Assembly (NCBI GenBank): GCA_017446225.1
Contig: JAFSRH010000018.1
Location: 1-64,000, forward strand
Origin: Oscillibacter sp.
GTDB taxonomy: Bacteria > Bacillota > Clostridia > Oscillospirales > Oscillospiraceae
Reading direction: 5' to 3'
Length of the DNA stretch: 64,000 bases
Shown here one piece after another: positions 9,121-17,049 of the stretch (position 1 is its first letter; each line of letters starts with the position of its first letter). Both the position numbers and the translations under genes were made by a program. Under the pieces are notes generated by a model that saw only the letters and a program-made list of their open reading frames with translations, was not told the origin of the DNA and made no database searches.

Positions 9121-10104
9121 TTACTCGCTTTCCGGTTCGTCTGGCTCACTGTCTTTTTCGTCCTCGTCATCCGCTTCGACCGGTTCCTCCGGATCGTCCT
9201 CCTTCTCCTCCTCATCCTCCTTGGACGTACCGAACGGAACAAAGGCGCGGCGTTGTTTTTTCGTTCTTTCGCGTTCCTCTTCCTCCGCTAAAAACGCCTC
9301 CTGAATGGCCTGCCATGTGAATTGTCCGCGGATATCCCCGGACAATTCCTCCGCGATTTCCTCTAAATTATGCGTTGGCTGATCATACAAACAGGCTTCG
9401 GAACCGTGCGCAATGGCTTTCCCTGTCATGGTTTTCATGATTCCGGCTTTGGCTTCCTCCTTGGTATCCCCAGTGATACGGGCATACATCGCCGCCAACA
9501 GGTCGATTCTTTTATCATCAAACACAGGCGCGTCCTCCCTTACCCATCCGCCGTACTTGTATTCCCATTGCCAGCCGCGAGTACGCCGGAGCAGACTTAC
9601 CGCCGCGTCCGAACGGAAACAAAATTGGTCCATGTCCTTTCGGGGTCGAATTTTATCCAAGACCGTCCGGAATCCCACTTTTCCACGCTGATATTTTCCA
9701 AGAAGGTCGGGAAGGGTCTGCTCATTCGGCGTTCTGGGCCTGACCCTGAGACTGTCGGCCAGACCGCCAACGATTACATCATACCGAAATGGTTTGGAAC
9801 GGCTTTTCGGAAAGTTCGGGTCCGGCAGACGGCAGTCCGTAATAAAATTCAGCCACTCCTTGTCATATTCCGGAAACAGCAGGACGGAAATTTCCGGTGA
9901 AGGTTGGAAAGCGTACTCATAGACCCAGTATTTACGCGGCGCCTTTCGCCACACCCAGTCCTGCGCCTGAAACGGAATGGACGTGACATAATATCCCTGT
10001 CCGAAGTCCGTGAAATGTTTTCCTTTGCGGTACGAGGGGTAATTGTGCGGGCGTATCGTCCCGTGATAAAGCAGAATCTTATGGTCCGGTACTTGAAAAG
10101 ACAT
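9121..10104 (-). CDS. Possible ADP-ribosyltransferase-fold protein (DUF3990-like) with acidic tail
   Basis: The protein has 327 residues. The N-terminus carries LLYHGTIRPHNYP, then KHFTDFGQGYYVTS and QAQDWVWRK, the H...Y spacing of the DUF3990 branch of the ADP-ribosyltransferase superfamily. A middle part of unclear fold follows. The C-terminus is a basic patch (RTKKQRRAF) and then about 50 residues almost entirely of Glu, Asp, Ser and Pro. The ATG at 10104 follows a GGGGGTG; an in-frame GTG nine bases earlier is less likely. It is divergently transcribed from parE with only 135 bases between start codons. Substrate and activity are unknown; family assignment is from motif memory, not a search. 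Confidence 0.5.
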   Translation of the reverse strand: MSFQVPDHKILLYHGTIRPHNYPSYRKGKHFTDFGQGYYVTSIPFQAQDWVWRKAPRKYWVYEYAFQPSPEISVLLFPEYDKEWLNFITDCRLPDPNFPKSRSKPFRYDVIVGGLADSLRVRPRTPNEQTLPDLLGKYQRGKVGFRTVLDKIRPRKDMDQFCFRSDAAVSLLRRTRGWQWEYKYGGWVREDAPVFDDKRIDLLAAMYARITGDTKEEAKAGIMKTMTGKAIAHGSEACLYDQPTHNLEEIAEELSGDIRGQFTWQAIQEAFLAEEEERERTKKQRRAFVPFGTSKEDEEEKEDDPEEPVEADDEDEKDSEPDEPESE

Positions 10105-10168
10105 CCCACGCACCCCCGTTTTTTAAATCATATCACATTTCCCGATACCTGTCAAGGAATTGCCGGGG

Positions 10169-10197
10169 TTGCAATCGGCGTGGAAGTGTGCTATACT
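10169..10197 (+). promoter_or_regulatory. Promoter of the parE-TA-parC operon
   Basis: TTGCAA (10169-10174), a 17-base spacer and TATACT (10192-10197). Transcription would begin near 10204, leaving a short leader of about 35 bases before the TTG start of parE at 10240. No other promoter is evident before parC, though the toxin-antitoxin pair may have one inside the end of parE. Confidence 0.75.
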
Positions 10198-10239
10198 GCT
10201 ACCCATTCCGCCCTTTGCGGCGTTTTGGAGGAAGCAGTC

Positions 10240-12240
10240 TTGAAAAAGCAGTCCCTGAAAGCAGATTACGGCAACGACAGCATTTCATCCCTGAAAGGCG
10301 CCGAACGCGTGCGCAAGCGTCCGGGGGTGATTTTCGGCTCCGATGGCCTTGACGGCTGTGAACACGCCGTTTTTGAAATTCTCTCCAACTCCATTGACGA
10401 AGCCCGTGAGGGGCACGGCAGTCTGATTACGGTCCGGCGCTTTCTGGACCATTCCATAGAGGTACGGGACGCCGGACGCGGCTGTCCCGTGGACTGGAAC
10501 GAGAAGGAGGGCCGTTACAACTGGGAACTCGTGTTCTGTGAGCTGTACGCCGGGGGCAAGTACAACAACCTCACAGGCGACAGTTACGAGTATTCGCTGG
10601 GCCTGAACGGTCTGGGCGCGTGCGCCACGCAGTACGCCTCCCGCTACATGGACGTCACCGTCCGGCGGGACGGGTACGAGTATCAGTTGCACTTTGAGCG
10701 CGGGGAAATCGTGGGCGACCTTCAGAAAACGCCTCTTCCGCGTAACCGCGCGCGCGAAACCGGGACCCGTATCCGCTGGCTCCCGGACTTGGACGTGTTT
10801 ACCGATATCGCCATTCCGCCAACGTTCTTTCAGGACGTGATCAAGCGTCAGGCGGTGGTCAACGCCGGAATTTCCTTCCGGTTCGAGAACGAGACCGCAC
10901 CCGGAGAATTTGAAACCACGGATTTTCTCTACCCCAACGGTATCGCCGACTATGTCGGGGAGTTGTCCGGCGATGGCGCCCTGACCGATACGGTATTCTG
11001 GTCCGCCGAACGGCAGGGACGCGACCGGCAGGACAAGGACGAATACAAAGTACGTTTATCGTGCGCGTTCCGCTTCTCCAACCGCGTCCACGTCATTGAG
11101 CATTACCACAACTCCAGCTACCTTGAACACGGCGGAAGTCCGGAAAAAGCGGCGAAATCCGCGTTTGTGTCGGCCTTTGACAAGTACCTCCGCGATCAGG
11201 GGAAGTATCAGAAAAACGAGTCGAAAGTCGCGTGGGAAGATATCGAGGACTGCCTTGTGCTGGTCTCCAACAACTTTTCCACCCAGACTTCCTACGAAAA
11301 CCAGACCAAAAAATCCATCACCAACAAGTTCATCCGGGAGGCCATGACGGAGTTTTTACGCTCCAATCTGGAAGTCTGGTGCATTGAGAACCGGCAGGAC
11401 GCCGACCGCGTGGCCGAACAGATTCTGATCAACAAGCGGAGCCGCGAGAGCGCCGAAAAGGCCCGCCTCAACATCAAACGGAAACTTTCCGGTAATATTG
11501 ATATCGCCAACCGCGTACAGAAGTTCGTGGACTGCCGTTCCCGGGACCCGGCCCGGCGTGAAATCTACATTGTGGAGGGCGATTCCGCGCTCGGAAGCGT
11601 AAAACTCAGCCGGGACGCCGAATATCAGGGCATTATGCCCGTACGCGGAAAAATCCTGAACTGCCTGAAAGCCGACTACTCCCTGATTTTCAAAAGTGAA
11701 ATCATTATGGACCTGATTCGTGTCTTGGGCTGCGGCGTGGAGGCGCAGAACCGTCACGTCAAGGACATGGCGGCCTTTGACCTGAAAAATCTGCGCTGGA
11801 ACAAGGTCGTGATTTGTACGGACGGCGATGTGGACGGCTTCCAGATTCGTACGCTGATTTTAACCATGCTGTACCGCCTGACGCCGACTCTCATTGAACA
11901 GGGTTACGTCTACATTGCGGAGACGCCCCTGTTTGAAATCAACTGCGGGGACAAGACGTGGTTCGCCTACTCGGACGCGGAGAAAAACGACATTTTAAAG
12001 ACGCTGTCCGGCAAAAAAGTCAAAGTGGACCGCTCCAAAGGTCTGGGCGAGAACGACCCCGACATGATGTGGCTGACCACCATGAACCCGGAGACGCGCC
12101 GTCTGATACGCGTCATGCCGGAGGACATGGAGGCGACCGCGCGCGTGTTTGAACTGTTGCTCGGCAACAATCTGCAAGGGCGTAAGGAGCATATCGCCGC
12201 CCACGGCTACGAGTATCTGGAAATGGCCGATATTTCGTGA
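10240..12240 (+). CDS. parE: DNA topoisomerase IV subunit B (ParE-type)
   Basis: This is the ATPase subunit of a type IIA topoisomerase that unlinks replicated chromosomes; 666 residues from a TTG start with GGAGG 8 bases upstream. GHKL ATPase motifs are present: RKRPGVIFGSDG, FEILSNSIDEA, RDAGRGCPVD and the lid LGLNGLGACATQY. Toprim motifs follow: IVEGDSALGSV and CTDGDVDGFQIR. A second GyrB in this window (47048-48964) is more canonical, and the pairing with parC here supports the ParE assignment. The GHKL lid (YSLGLNGLG) differs from the GyrB form (VSGGLHGVG). The gene leads an operon interrupted by a toxin-antitoxin pair. Confidence 0.85.
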   Translation: MKKQSLKADYGNDSISSLKGAERVRKRPGVIFGSDGLDGCEHAVFEILSNSIDEAREGHGSLITVRRFLDHSIEVRDAGRGCPVDWNEKEGRYNWELVFCELYAGGKYNNLTGDSYEYSLGLNGLGACATQYASRYMDVTVRRDGYEYQLHFERGEIVGDLQKTPLPRNRARETGTRIRWLPDLDVFTDIAIPPTFFQDVIKRQAVVNAGISFRFENETAPGEFETTDFLYPNGIADYVGELSGDGALTDTVFWSAERQGRDRQDKDEYKVRLSCAFRFSNRVHVIEHYHNSSYLEHGGSPEKAAKSAFVSAFDKYLRDQGKYQKNESKVAWEDIEDCLVLVSNNFSTQTSYENQTKKSITNKFIREAMTEFLRSNLEVWCIENRQDADRVAEQILINKRSRESAEKARLNIKRKLSGNIDIANRVQKFVDCRSRDPARREIYIVEGDSALGSVKLSRDAEYQGIMPVRGKILNCLKADYSLIFKSEIIMDLIRVLGCGVEAQNRHVKDMAAFDLKNLRWNKVVICTDGDVDGFQIRTLILTMLYRLTPTLIEQGYVYIAETPLFEINCGDKTWFAYSDAEKNDILKTLSGKKVKVDRSKGLGENDPDMMWLTTMNPETRRLIRVMPEDMEATARVFELLLGNNLQGRKEHIAAHGYEYLEMADIS

Positions 12241-12261
12241 AGCGTGAAAGGAGCGTTGACA

Positions 12262-12525
12262 ATGGCACAGGCTACTATGACCGTAAGCGTTGACGAATAC
12301 GAGCGGGACCGTTTTAATGAGTTCTGCGCCGCCGCCGGACTGGACGCTTCCACCGCGTTTCGTATGTTCGTAAAAGCGGTACTGCGGGAAAACCGGATTC
12401 CGTTTGAAATCTCCGGCGACCCGTTTTTTAATCCTGTCAATCAGGCGCGGGCGCTGAAGTCCATGCGGGAAATCCGCGAGGGAAAAGGAACCGCTCATGA
12501 ACTGATTGAGGCAGAGGATGAGTGA
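12262..12525 (+). CDS. RelB/DinJ-type antitoxin
   Basis: An 87-residue protein. The N-terminal MAQATMTVSVDEYERDRFNE fits a ribbon-helix-helix DNA-binding half, followed by AAAGLDASTAFRMFVKAV as in RelB/DinJ proteins. The C-terminal part (KSMREIREGKGTAHELIEAE) is the likely toxin-binding arm. The ATG at 12262 has AAAGGAG 8 bases upstream. It starts 21 bases after parE and overlaps the toxin gene by 8 bases, the usual antitoxin-first order. It probably represses its own transcription together with the toxin; no operator was identified. Confidence 0.85.
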   Translation: MAQATMTVSVDEYERDRFNEFCAAAGLDASTAFRMFVKAVLRENRIPFEISGDPFFNPVNQARALKSMREIREGKGTAHELIEAEDE

Positions 12526-12787
12526 AAAAATCTGGTCTGATGAAGCGTGGGCGGACTACCTTTATTGGCAGTCACAGGACAAAAAGACCCTGAAACGAAT
12601 CAATCAGTTGATTCGGGATATCGAACGAAACGGTTGTCTTACGGGTCTTGGAAAACCGGAAGCATTGCGCGGAAATCTGCAAGGGGAGTACAGCAGACGG
12701 ATTGACGATACCAACCGGCTTGTTTACCATACGGAGGGCGGGAGAATTTATATTCTCTACTGCCGCGGACACTACGGAGACCGTTGA
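12518..12787 (+). CDS. YoeB/Txe-family mRNA interferase toxin
   Basis: An 89-residue RelE-fold toxin of the Txe/YoeB type, which cleaves mRNA at the ribosome. Signature pieces are IWSDEAWADYLYWQSQDKKT at the start, GLGKPEALRGNLQGEYSRRI in the middle and the C-terminal RGHYGDR. These hold the Glu, Arg, His and Tyr positions used by YoeB, so the enzyme looks intact. The start is the ATG inside the antitoxin's last codons. YoeB is usually paired with a YefM antitoxin; here the partner is RelB/DinJ-like. Confidence 0.88.
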   Translation: MSEKIWSDEAWADYLYWQSQDKKTLKRINQLIRDIERNGCLTGLGKPEALRGNLQGEYSRRIDDTNRLVYHTEGGRIYILYCRGHYGDR

Positions 12788-12805
12788 AGGGGGATGTAAA
12801 GAACT

Positions 12806-13291
12806 ATGTCTATTGAAATGATTACGGCTCTTTCGTCCATTGTAGTCTCTTTGCTCACACTGGTATATACTATCATATCCAATGATAAGCAGTCTGTTTT
12901 ACAGAGCGTTACCGCAAATCGAATGGACTGGATTCAACAGGTACGCTCGTTGCTGGGTGATTTTGCGCATGCTTACCGGACGCATAATACGGAAAATATG
13001 GCGGATATTGAGGCGCGATTAGAGTTGTTTATGAGGCGCGATGTAAAAGAATATCAGTATGTGCTGAATCACTTGAAACATTGTATTAAACATGAATACA
13101 ATGAAAACGATTACGAAAAATTACTGTCTCTTTCCTCATATACGCTTTCCCGCGCATGGCAAAGAATCAAAGTTGACGCCAGAAAATACCATATCACGGA
13201 TAAAACCGCAGATCAGATTGTCACTAAGCAAGTACAACCGTTGCTTGACATTGTCAAATCTTACGATACAAAGCAAAAAAAACAAGCGTAA
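12806..13291 (+). CDS. AT-rich hypothetical membrane protein, 161 aa
   Basis: I do not recognise this family. One N-terminal hydrophobic segment (ITALSSIVVSLLTLVYTII) is followed by a helical cytoplasmic part with ANRMDWIQQVRSLLGDFAHA and a basic tail (SYDTKQKKQA). The gene is clearly richer in A/T than its neighbours. It lies 18 bases after the toxin and 11 bases before parC, so it is transcribed with both. Base composition and position suggest it came in with the toxin-antitoxin pair. The ATG at 12806 has GGGGG about 12 bases upstream, a rather long spacing. Confidence 0.7.
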   Translation: MSIEMITALSSIVVSLLTLVYTIISNDKQSVLQSVTANRMDWIQQVRSLLGDFAHAYRTHNTENMADIEARLELFMRRDVKEYQYVLNHLKHCIKHEYNENDYEKLLSLSSYTLSRAWQRIKVDARKYHITDKTADQIVTKQVQPLLDIVKSYDTKQKKQA

Positions 13292-13302
13292 AGGAACGTG
13301 TT

Positions 13303-15540
13303 ATGCCAAGGAAGAAAGTAACCGGCGAAACCGGCCATAAAAACAACCCGAATGTCATGGGACTTCGCGCCGCTATCGTGGAGGAACCCATTACCCGTAC
13401 GCTGGAGACCAATTATATGCCCTACGCCATGAGCGTGATTGTCTCCCGCGCGATTCCGGAAATTGACGGCTTTAAGCCCTCCCACCGGAAACTGTTGTAC
13501 ACGATGTACAAAATGGGCCTTTTGGGCGGAGCGCGTACCAAGTCCGCCAACATTGTCGGGCAGACCATGCGCCTGAATCCCCACGGGGACGCCGCCATCT
13601 ACGACACCATGGTCCGCCTTTCCAGCGGATACGGCGCGTTGCTGACGCCCTTTGTCGACTCCAAGGGCAATTTCGGCAAGGCGTATTCCCGCGATATGTC
13701 CTGTGCCGCCCCGCGCTACACGGAAGCCCGTTTGACCCCGATCTGTCACGAACTGTTCCGCGATATCGACTCCGATACCGTGGACTTTGTCGACAACTAC
13801 GACAATACCATGCGGGAGCCGTCCCTGTTGCCGACCACGTTTCCGAACATTCTGGTGTCGGCCAACAGCGGAATCGCCGTGGGCATGGCCTCACAGTTCT
13901 GCGGCTTCAACCTGAAGGAAGTCTGCGACACCGCCGCCGCCTACCTGAAACGCCCCGACTGTGACCTGTCCGCCACGCTCCCCGCCCCCGACTTCCCCAC
14001 CGGCGGCGAACTCCTCTGGGACCCTGCCGCCATCCGCGACATTTACGAAACCGGACGCGGAAGTGTCCGGGTCCGCGCGAAGTACCGCTATGTCAAGGCG
14101 GAAAACCTGATCGAAATTTACGAAATTCCCTATTCCACCACGTCCGAAGCGATTCTGGACAAAGTCGAAAAGCTGATTAAGGAAGGGAAAGTCCGGGAAA
14201 TTTCCGATATGCGGGACGAAACGGACCTTTCCGGACTCAAACTCACCATCGACCTGAAACGCGGCGCGGACCCTGACAAACTCATGTCCCGTCTCTTCCG
14301 GCAAACCCCGCTGGAAGATTCCTTTGCCTGTAATTTCAACGTTCTGATTCACGGCGTGCCGAAAGTGCTGGGCGTACGGCAGATTTTAGCGGAGTGGAGC
14401 GCGTGGCGTACGGAATCCGTACGGCGGCGGGTGTCGTTCGTGTTACAGCGCCGGGAGGAACGTTTGCACCTTCTGCGCGGCCTACAGAAAATTCTCCTCG
14501 ACATCGGCCGCGCCGTGGACATCATCCGGAATACGGAAGAGGAATCCGAAGTCGTGCCGAATCTCATGATAGGGTTCGGCATTGACCGGACACAGGCGGA
14601 ATATGTCGCGGAAATCAAGCTCCGGAACCTGAACCGGACCTATCTGTTGAACCGTACGGAGGAAATCACGGGGCTGGAATCGGAAATCACGGACTTGCGC
14701 GCCACGCTGGACGACCCGAAACGCGTCCGGAAAATCATCACGGACGAACTCAAAGCCGCCGCGAAAAAGTACGGTCAGCCCCGCCGTACCACGATTCTGT
14801 ACGAGTACGCGTCCGCCGCCGACACGGAGGACGCCGCCCCGGCGGAGTATCCCGTGCACGTCTTTCTGTCCAAGGAAGGCTACTTTAAGAAAATCACGCC
14901 GCTGTCCCTCCGTATGGGCGGGGAACAGAAGTTCAAAGAGGGGGACGCCCTGCGGCAGACGTATCAGACCACGTCCGGCGCGGAAATCATGTTCTTTACG
15001 GACCGCTGTCAGGTCTACAAGACGCGTCTGAGCGAGTTTGACGACACCAAGGCCAGCGTACTGGGCGAATACCTCCCGGCAAAATTAGGCATGGACCCCG
15101 GCGAAAACGTGCTTTACGCCGTCCTGCCCGGCGACTACTCCGGCTTCCTGCTCTTCTTCTACGAGAACGGCAAGGCGGCCCGTGTCCCGCTGTCCTCTTA
15201 CGCGACCACGTCCAACCGCCGCCGCCTCACCGGGGCCTACTCCGACAAATCGCCGCTGGCCGCCATGCTCTGCCTCACCGAAGAAACGGAAATCGCGCTC
15301 TACTCCACGGAGCCGCGCTGTCTGCTCTTCCACACCTCCGCCCTGACCCCAAAGGCGACCCGTACCACACAGGGCGCCGCCGTCATGACGCTGAAAGGCG
15401 CGCATACCGTGGCAAACGCGCTTCCGGTATCGGAGACGCCTGTCAGCAATCCGGCGCGGTACCGGGCGCGTACCCTGCCTTCCGCCGGCGCGTTACTGCG
15501 TCAGGACGACACCGAAGAAAAGCAGTTGAGCATAATTTGA
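13303..15540 (+). CDS. parC: DNA topoisomerase IV subunit A (ParC-type)
   Basis: This is the DNA-cleaving subunit that pairs with ParE; 745 residues. The start MPRKKVTGETGHKN is preceded by AAAGGA at 7 bases. Motifs: YAMSVIVSRAIPEIDGFKPS, NPHGDAAIYDTMVRLSS in the quinolone-determining region, and AAPRYTEARL with the catalytic tyrosine. The C-terminal half includes a coiled region and beta-pinwheel-like blades. The quinolone-contact serine position is alanine (GDAA). It ends next to a NUDIX gene on the same strand. Confidence 0.87.
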   Translation: MPRKKVTGETGHKNNPNVMGLRAAIVEEPITRTLETNYMPYAMSVIVSRAIPEIDGFKPSHRKLLYTMYKMGLLGGARTKSANIVGQTMRLNPHGDAAIYDTMVRLSSGYGALLTPFVDSKGNFGKAYSRDMSCAAPRYTEARLTPICHELFRDIDSDTVDFVDNYDNTMREPSLLPTTFPNILVSANSGIAVGMASQFCGFNLKEVCDTAAAYLKRPDCDLSATLPAPDFPTGGELLWDPAAIRDIYETGRGSVRVRAKYRYVKAENLIEIYEIPYSTTSEAILDKVEKLIKEGKVREISDMRDETDLSGLKLTIDLKRGADPDKLMSRLFRQTPLEDSFACNFNVLIHGVPKVLGVRQILAEWSAWRTESVRRRVSFVLQRREERLHLLRGLQKILLDIGRAVDIIRNTEEESEVVPNLMIGFGIDRTQAEYVAEIKLRNLNRTYLLNRTEEITGLESEITDLRATLDDPKRVRKIITDELKAAAKKYGQPRRTTILYEYASAADTEDAAPAEYPVHVFLSKEGYFKKITPLSLRMGGEQKFKEGDALRQTYQTTSGAEIMFFTDRCQVYKTRLSEFDDTKASVLGEYLPAKLGMDPGENVLYAVLPGDYSGFLLFFYENGKAARVPLSSYATTSNRRRLTGAYSDKSPLAAMLCLTEETEIALYSTEPRCLLFHTSALTPKATRTTQGAAVMTLKGAHTVANALPVSETPVSNPARYRARTLPSAGALLRQDDTEEKQLSII

Positions 15541-15554
15541 CGGGAGGCGATACC

Positions 15555-16178
15555 GTGAACCGTAACGAACCTTGGCTTTCATGGGCCGTGGAACTGCAAA
15601 GTCTGGCGCAAGCGGGCCTTCACTACTCCAAGGACCCCTTTGACGTGGAACGCTTCCAGCGGATCCGGGAAATCGCCGCGGAAATGATTCACACGGGTTC
15701 GGACCTTCCTTTGGAGAAGGTCCGGGAACTGTTCTGTTCCGAGACCGGCTACCAGACGCCGAAATTAGATACCCGCGCCGCCATCTTCCGGGACGATAAA
15801 ATTCTGCTGGTCCGGGAACGCCGCACCGGGAACTGGTCCCTTCCGGGCGGCTGGGTGGACGTGAATTTGTCCGTAATCGAAAGCGCGGTCAAGGAAGTGC
15901 GGGAAGAGGCCGGACTGGACGTCAGCGTAGATTTGGTGATTGCCGTACAGGACAGGGAAAAGCACAATCAGCCGGTGTACGCGTGGAAAGTGTGTCATGT
16001 GTTCGTACTCTGTAACGTCCGCGGCGGACAGTTCGCGGAGAACTGGGAGACCACGGAAAGCGGTTATTTTCCGCTGGACGCCCTGCCGCCGCTGTCCATG
16101 GAGAAGAACACCCCCGAACAGATTGCCATGTGCTTTGACGCTCACCGCGCCGAACATTGGAAAACACGCTTTGACTGA
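15555..16178 (+). CDS. NUDIX hydrolase with N-terminal NUDIX-associated domain
   Basis: A 207-residue protein. The first 65 or so residues (WLSWAVELQSLAQAGLHYSK) match the small helical domain found in front of some ADP-ribose pyrophosphatases. The NUDIX box follows: GGWVDVNLSVIESAVKEVRE then EAGL. It would hydrolyse a nucleoside diphosphate linked to another group, ADP-ribose being the usual substrate of this architecture. The GTG at 15555 is preferred because GGGAGG lies 7 bases upstream; the in-frame ATG-like start at 15537 overlaps the parC stop. It is co-transcribed with topoisomerase IV. Confidence 0.82.
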   Translation: MNRNEPWLSWAVELQSLAQAGLHYSKDPFDVERFQRIREIAAEMIHTGSDLPLEKVRELFCSETGYQTPKLDTRAAIFRDDKILLVRERRTGNWSLPGGWVDVNLSVIESAVKEVREEAGLDVSVDLVIAVQDREKHNQPVYAWKVCHVFVLCNVRGGQFAENWETTESGYFPLDALPPLSMEKNTPEQIAMCFDAHRAEHWKTRFD

Positions 16179-16219
16179 AAAGACTGCGTTTTTTCCGTTT
16201 GTCACGCATATGCTGATTT

Positions 16220-16241
16220 GCCGGAGTTTGAAAACTCCGGC
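16220..16241 (+). terminator. Hairpin after the topoisomerase IV operon
   Basis: GCCGGAGTTT and AAACTCCGGC form a 9-10 bp stem with a very small AT-rich loop, followed by CGTGTTTCTG. The T-tract is weak, so termination is likely but not certain. Confidence 0.55.
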
Positions 16242-16286
16242 CGTGTTTCTGTAGTGACGGCGGAAAGCGGAAAGGAGCGATACCAA

Positions 16287-16358
16287 ATGGAGAAGAAACC
16301 TTATGTCAGTCCGGAAATGGAAGTCATTCTTTATGACGCCGACCGGCGGCGCGGTTGA
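16287..16358 (+). CDS. 23-residue peptide, KPYVSPEMEVI type
   Basis: A short frame encodes MEKKPYVSPEMEVILYDADR plus three more residues and a TGA stop. AAAGGAG lies 9 bases before the ATG, as strong as any gene here. The opening K-x-Y-x-x-P-x-[ML]-E-V-I resembles the N-terminus of small Firmicutes peptides annotated as hypothetical or as precursors of modified peptides, which generally have a longer C-terminal core. No modification enzyme is nearby. It sits between a terminator-like hairpin and mntP. Function unknown. Confidence 0.5.
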   Translation: MEKKPYVSPEMEVILYDADRRRG

Positions 16359-16412
16359 CATAGCCCGCCGCCGCGCCGAATAAGCTGTAGCAGTTCGGGC
16401 GGGGGGTGCGCT

Positions 16413-16976
16413 GTGGACAGGACGTTTTTACTCAACAGCTTTCTACTGGGCGCGGGCCTGTCCATGGACGCCTTTACCGTATCGCTGGCCAACGGGCTGA
16501 ACGAGCCGGAAATGTCACGGCGGCGGATGTGCGTTGTGGCCGGGGCGTACGGGACGTTCCAAGCCCTCATGCCCATGGCCGGACGCGGTCTGGTACGCGT
16601 TGCCGCCGCCCGCTTTCGGTGGTTCCAACGCCGTATTCCGTGGATTGGGGCCGCACTGCTGTTCGTCATCGGCGGCAACATGATTCGGGAGGCGTTCCGG
16701 CGTCCGGAGGCGCGGCCCCTGAACGGCGGGACCCTGTTCGTACAGGCCTTGGCAACGTCCATGGACGCCCTTTCCGTTGGTTTCGCCATCGCCGCCTATG
16801 AACTGCTTCCCGCGCTGGCAACGTCCGGCATAATCGCCGCCGTCACGTTCTGCGACTGTCTGGCCGGACTGGCAATCGGCAGACGCTTCGGCCTGCTGTT
16901 CGCAAGTCACGCTTCCGTCTCCGGCGGGTGCGTGCTGATTGGAATCGGCGCGGAGATGATGTTACGCGCCCTGTAA
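16413..16976 (+). CDS. mntP: MntP-like manganese efflux pump
   Basis: A 187-residue polytopic protein with six hydrophobic spans in two related halves: GAGLSMDAFTVSLANGL in the first and ALATSMDALSVGFAIAAYEL in the second. The paired SMDA motifs supply the membrane aspartates typical of the MntP exporter family. The loop between halves is unusually Arg-rich (RREAFRRPEARP-like). The start follows GGGGGGTGCGCTG. The family exports Mn2+; specificity for this member is inferred. No yybP-ykoY manganese riboswitch was recognised upstream. Confidence 0.75.
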   Translation: MDRTFLLNSFLLGAGLSMDAFTVSLANGLNEPEMSRRRMCVVAGAYGTFQALMPMAGRGLVRVAAARFRWFQRRIPWIGAALLFVIGGNMIREAFRRPEARPLNGGTLFVQALATSMDALSVGFAIAAYELLPALATSGIIAAVTFCDCLAGLAIGRRFGLLFASHASVSGGCVLIGIGAEMMLRAL

Positions 16977-16995
16977 AAATCCTCCTGTATAAACT

Positions 16996-17049
16996 CCTCC
17001 CCGCGTGTAATCCTGAACAGGACCAACACGCGGGGAGGGGTATTCTTTT
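16996..17049 (+). terminator. Long hairpin after mntP whose right arm holds the next gene's ribosome site
   Basis: CCTCCCCGCGTGT (16996-17008) pairs perfectly over 13 bp with ACACGCGGGGAGG (17026-17038). The inner TCCT/AGGA can extend the structure. It is followed by TATTCTTTT. This has the form of an intrinsic terminator, but the right arm contains GGGGAGGGG, the Shine-Dalgarno of the TTG-started gene at 17048, so it may also gate translation. Confidence 0.65.

Noticed and set aside
10240-12240. A second gyrase B
   Set aside because: The pairing with a ParC that lacks a GyrA box, and a canonical gyrB elsewhere, favour ParE.
12241-13302. Insertion sequence or integron cassette carrying the toxin-antitoxin pair
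   Set aside because: No transposase, target duplication, terminal inverted repeat or attC-like structure was seen at the edges.
16928-17047. N-terminal extension of the CmpB-like protein
   Set aside because: It would cross the mntP stop and the hairpin; the TTG at 17048 has a perfect ribosome site and begins at the first membrane helix.
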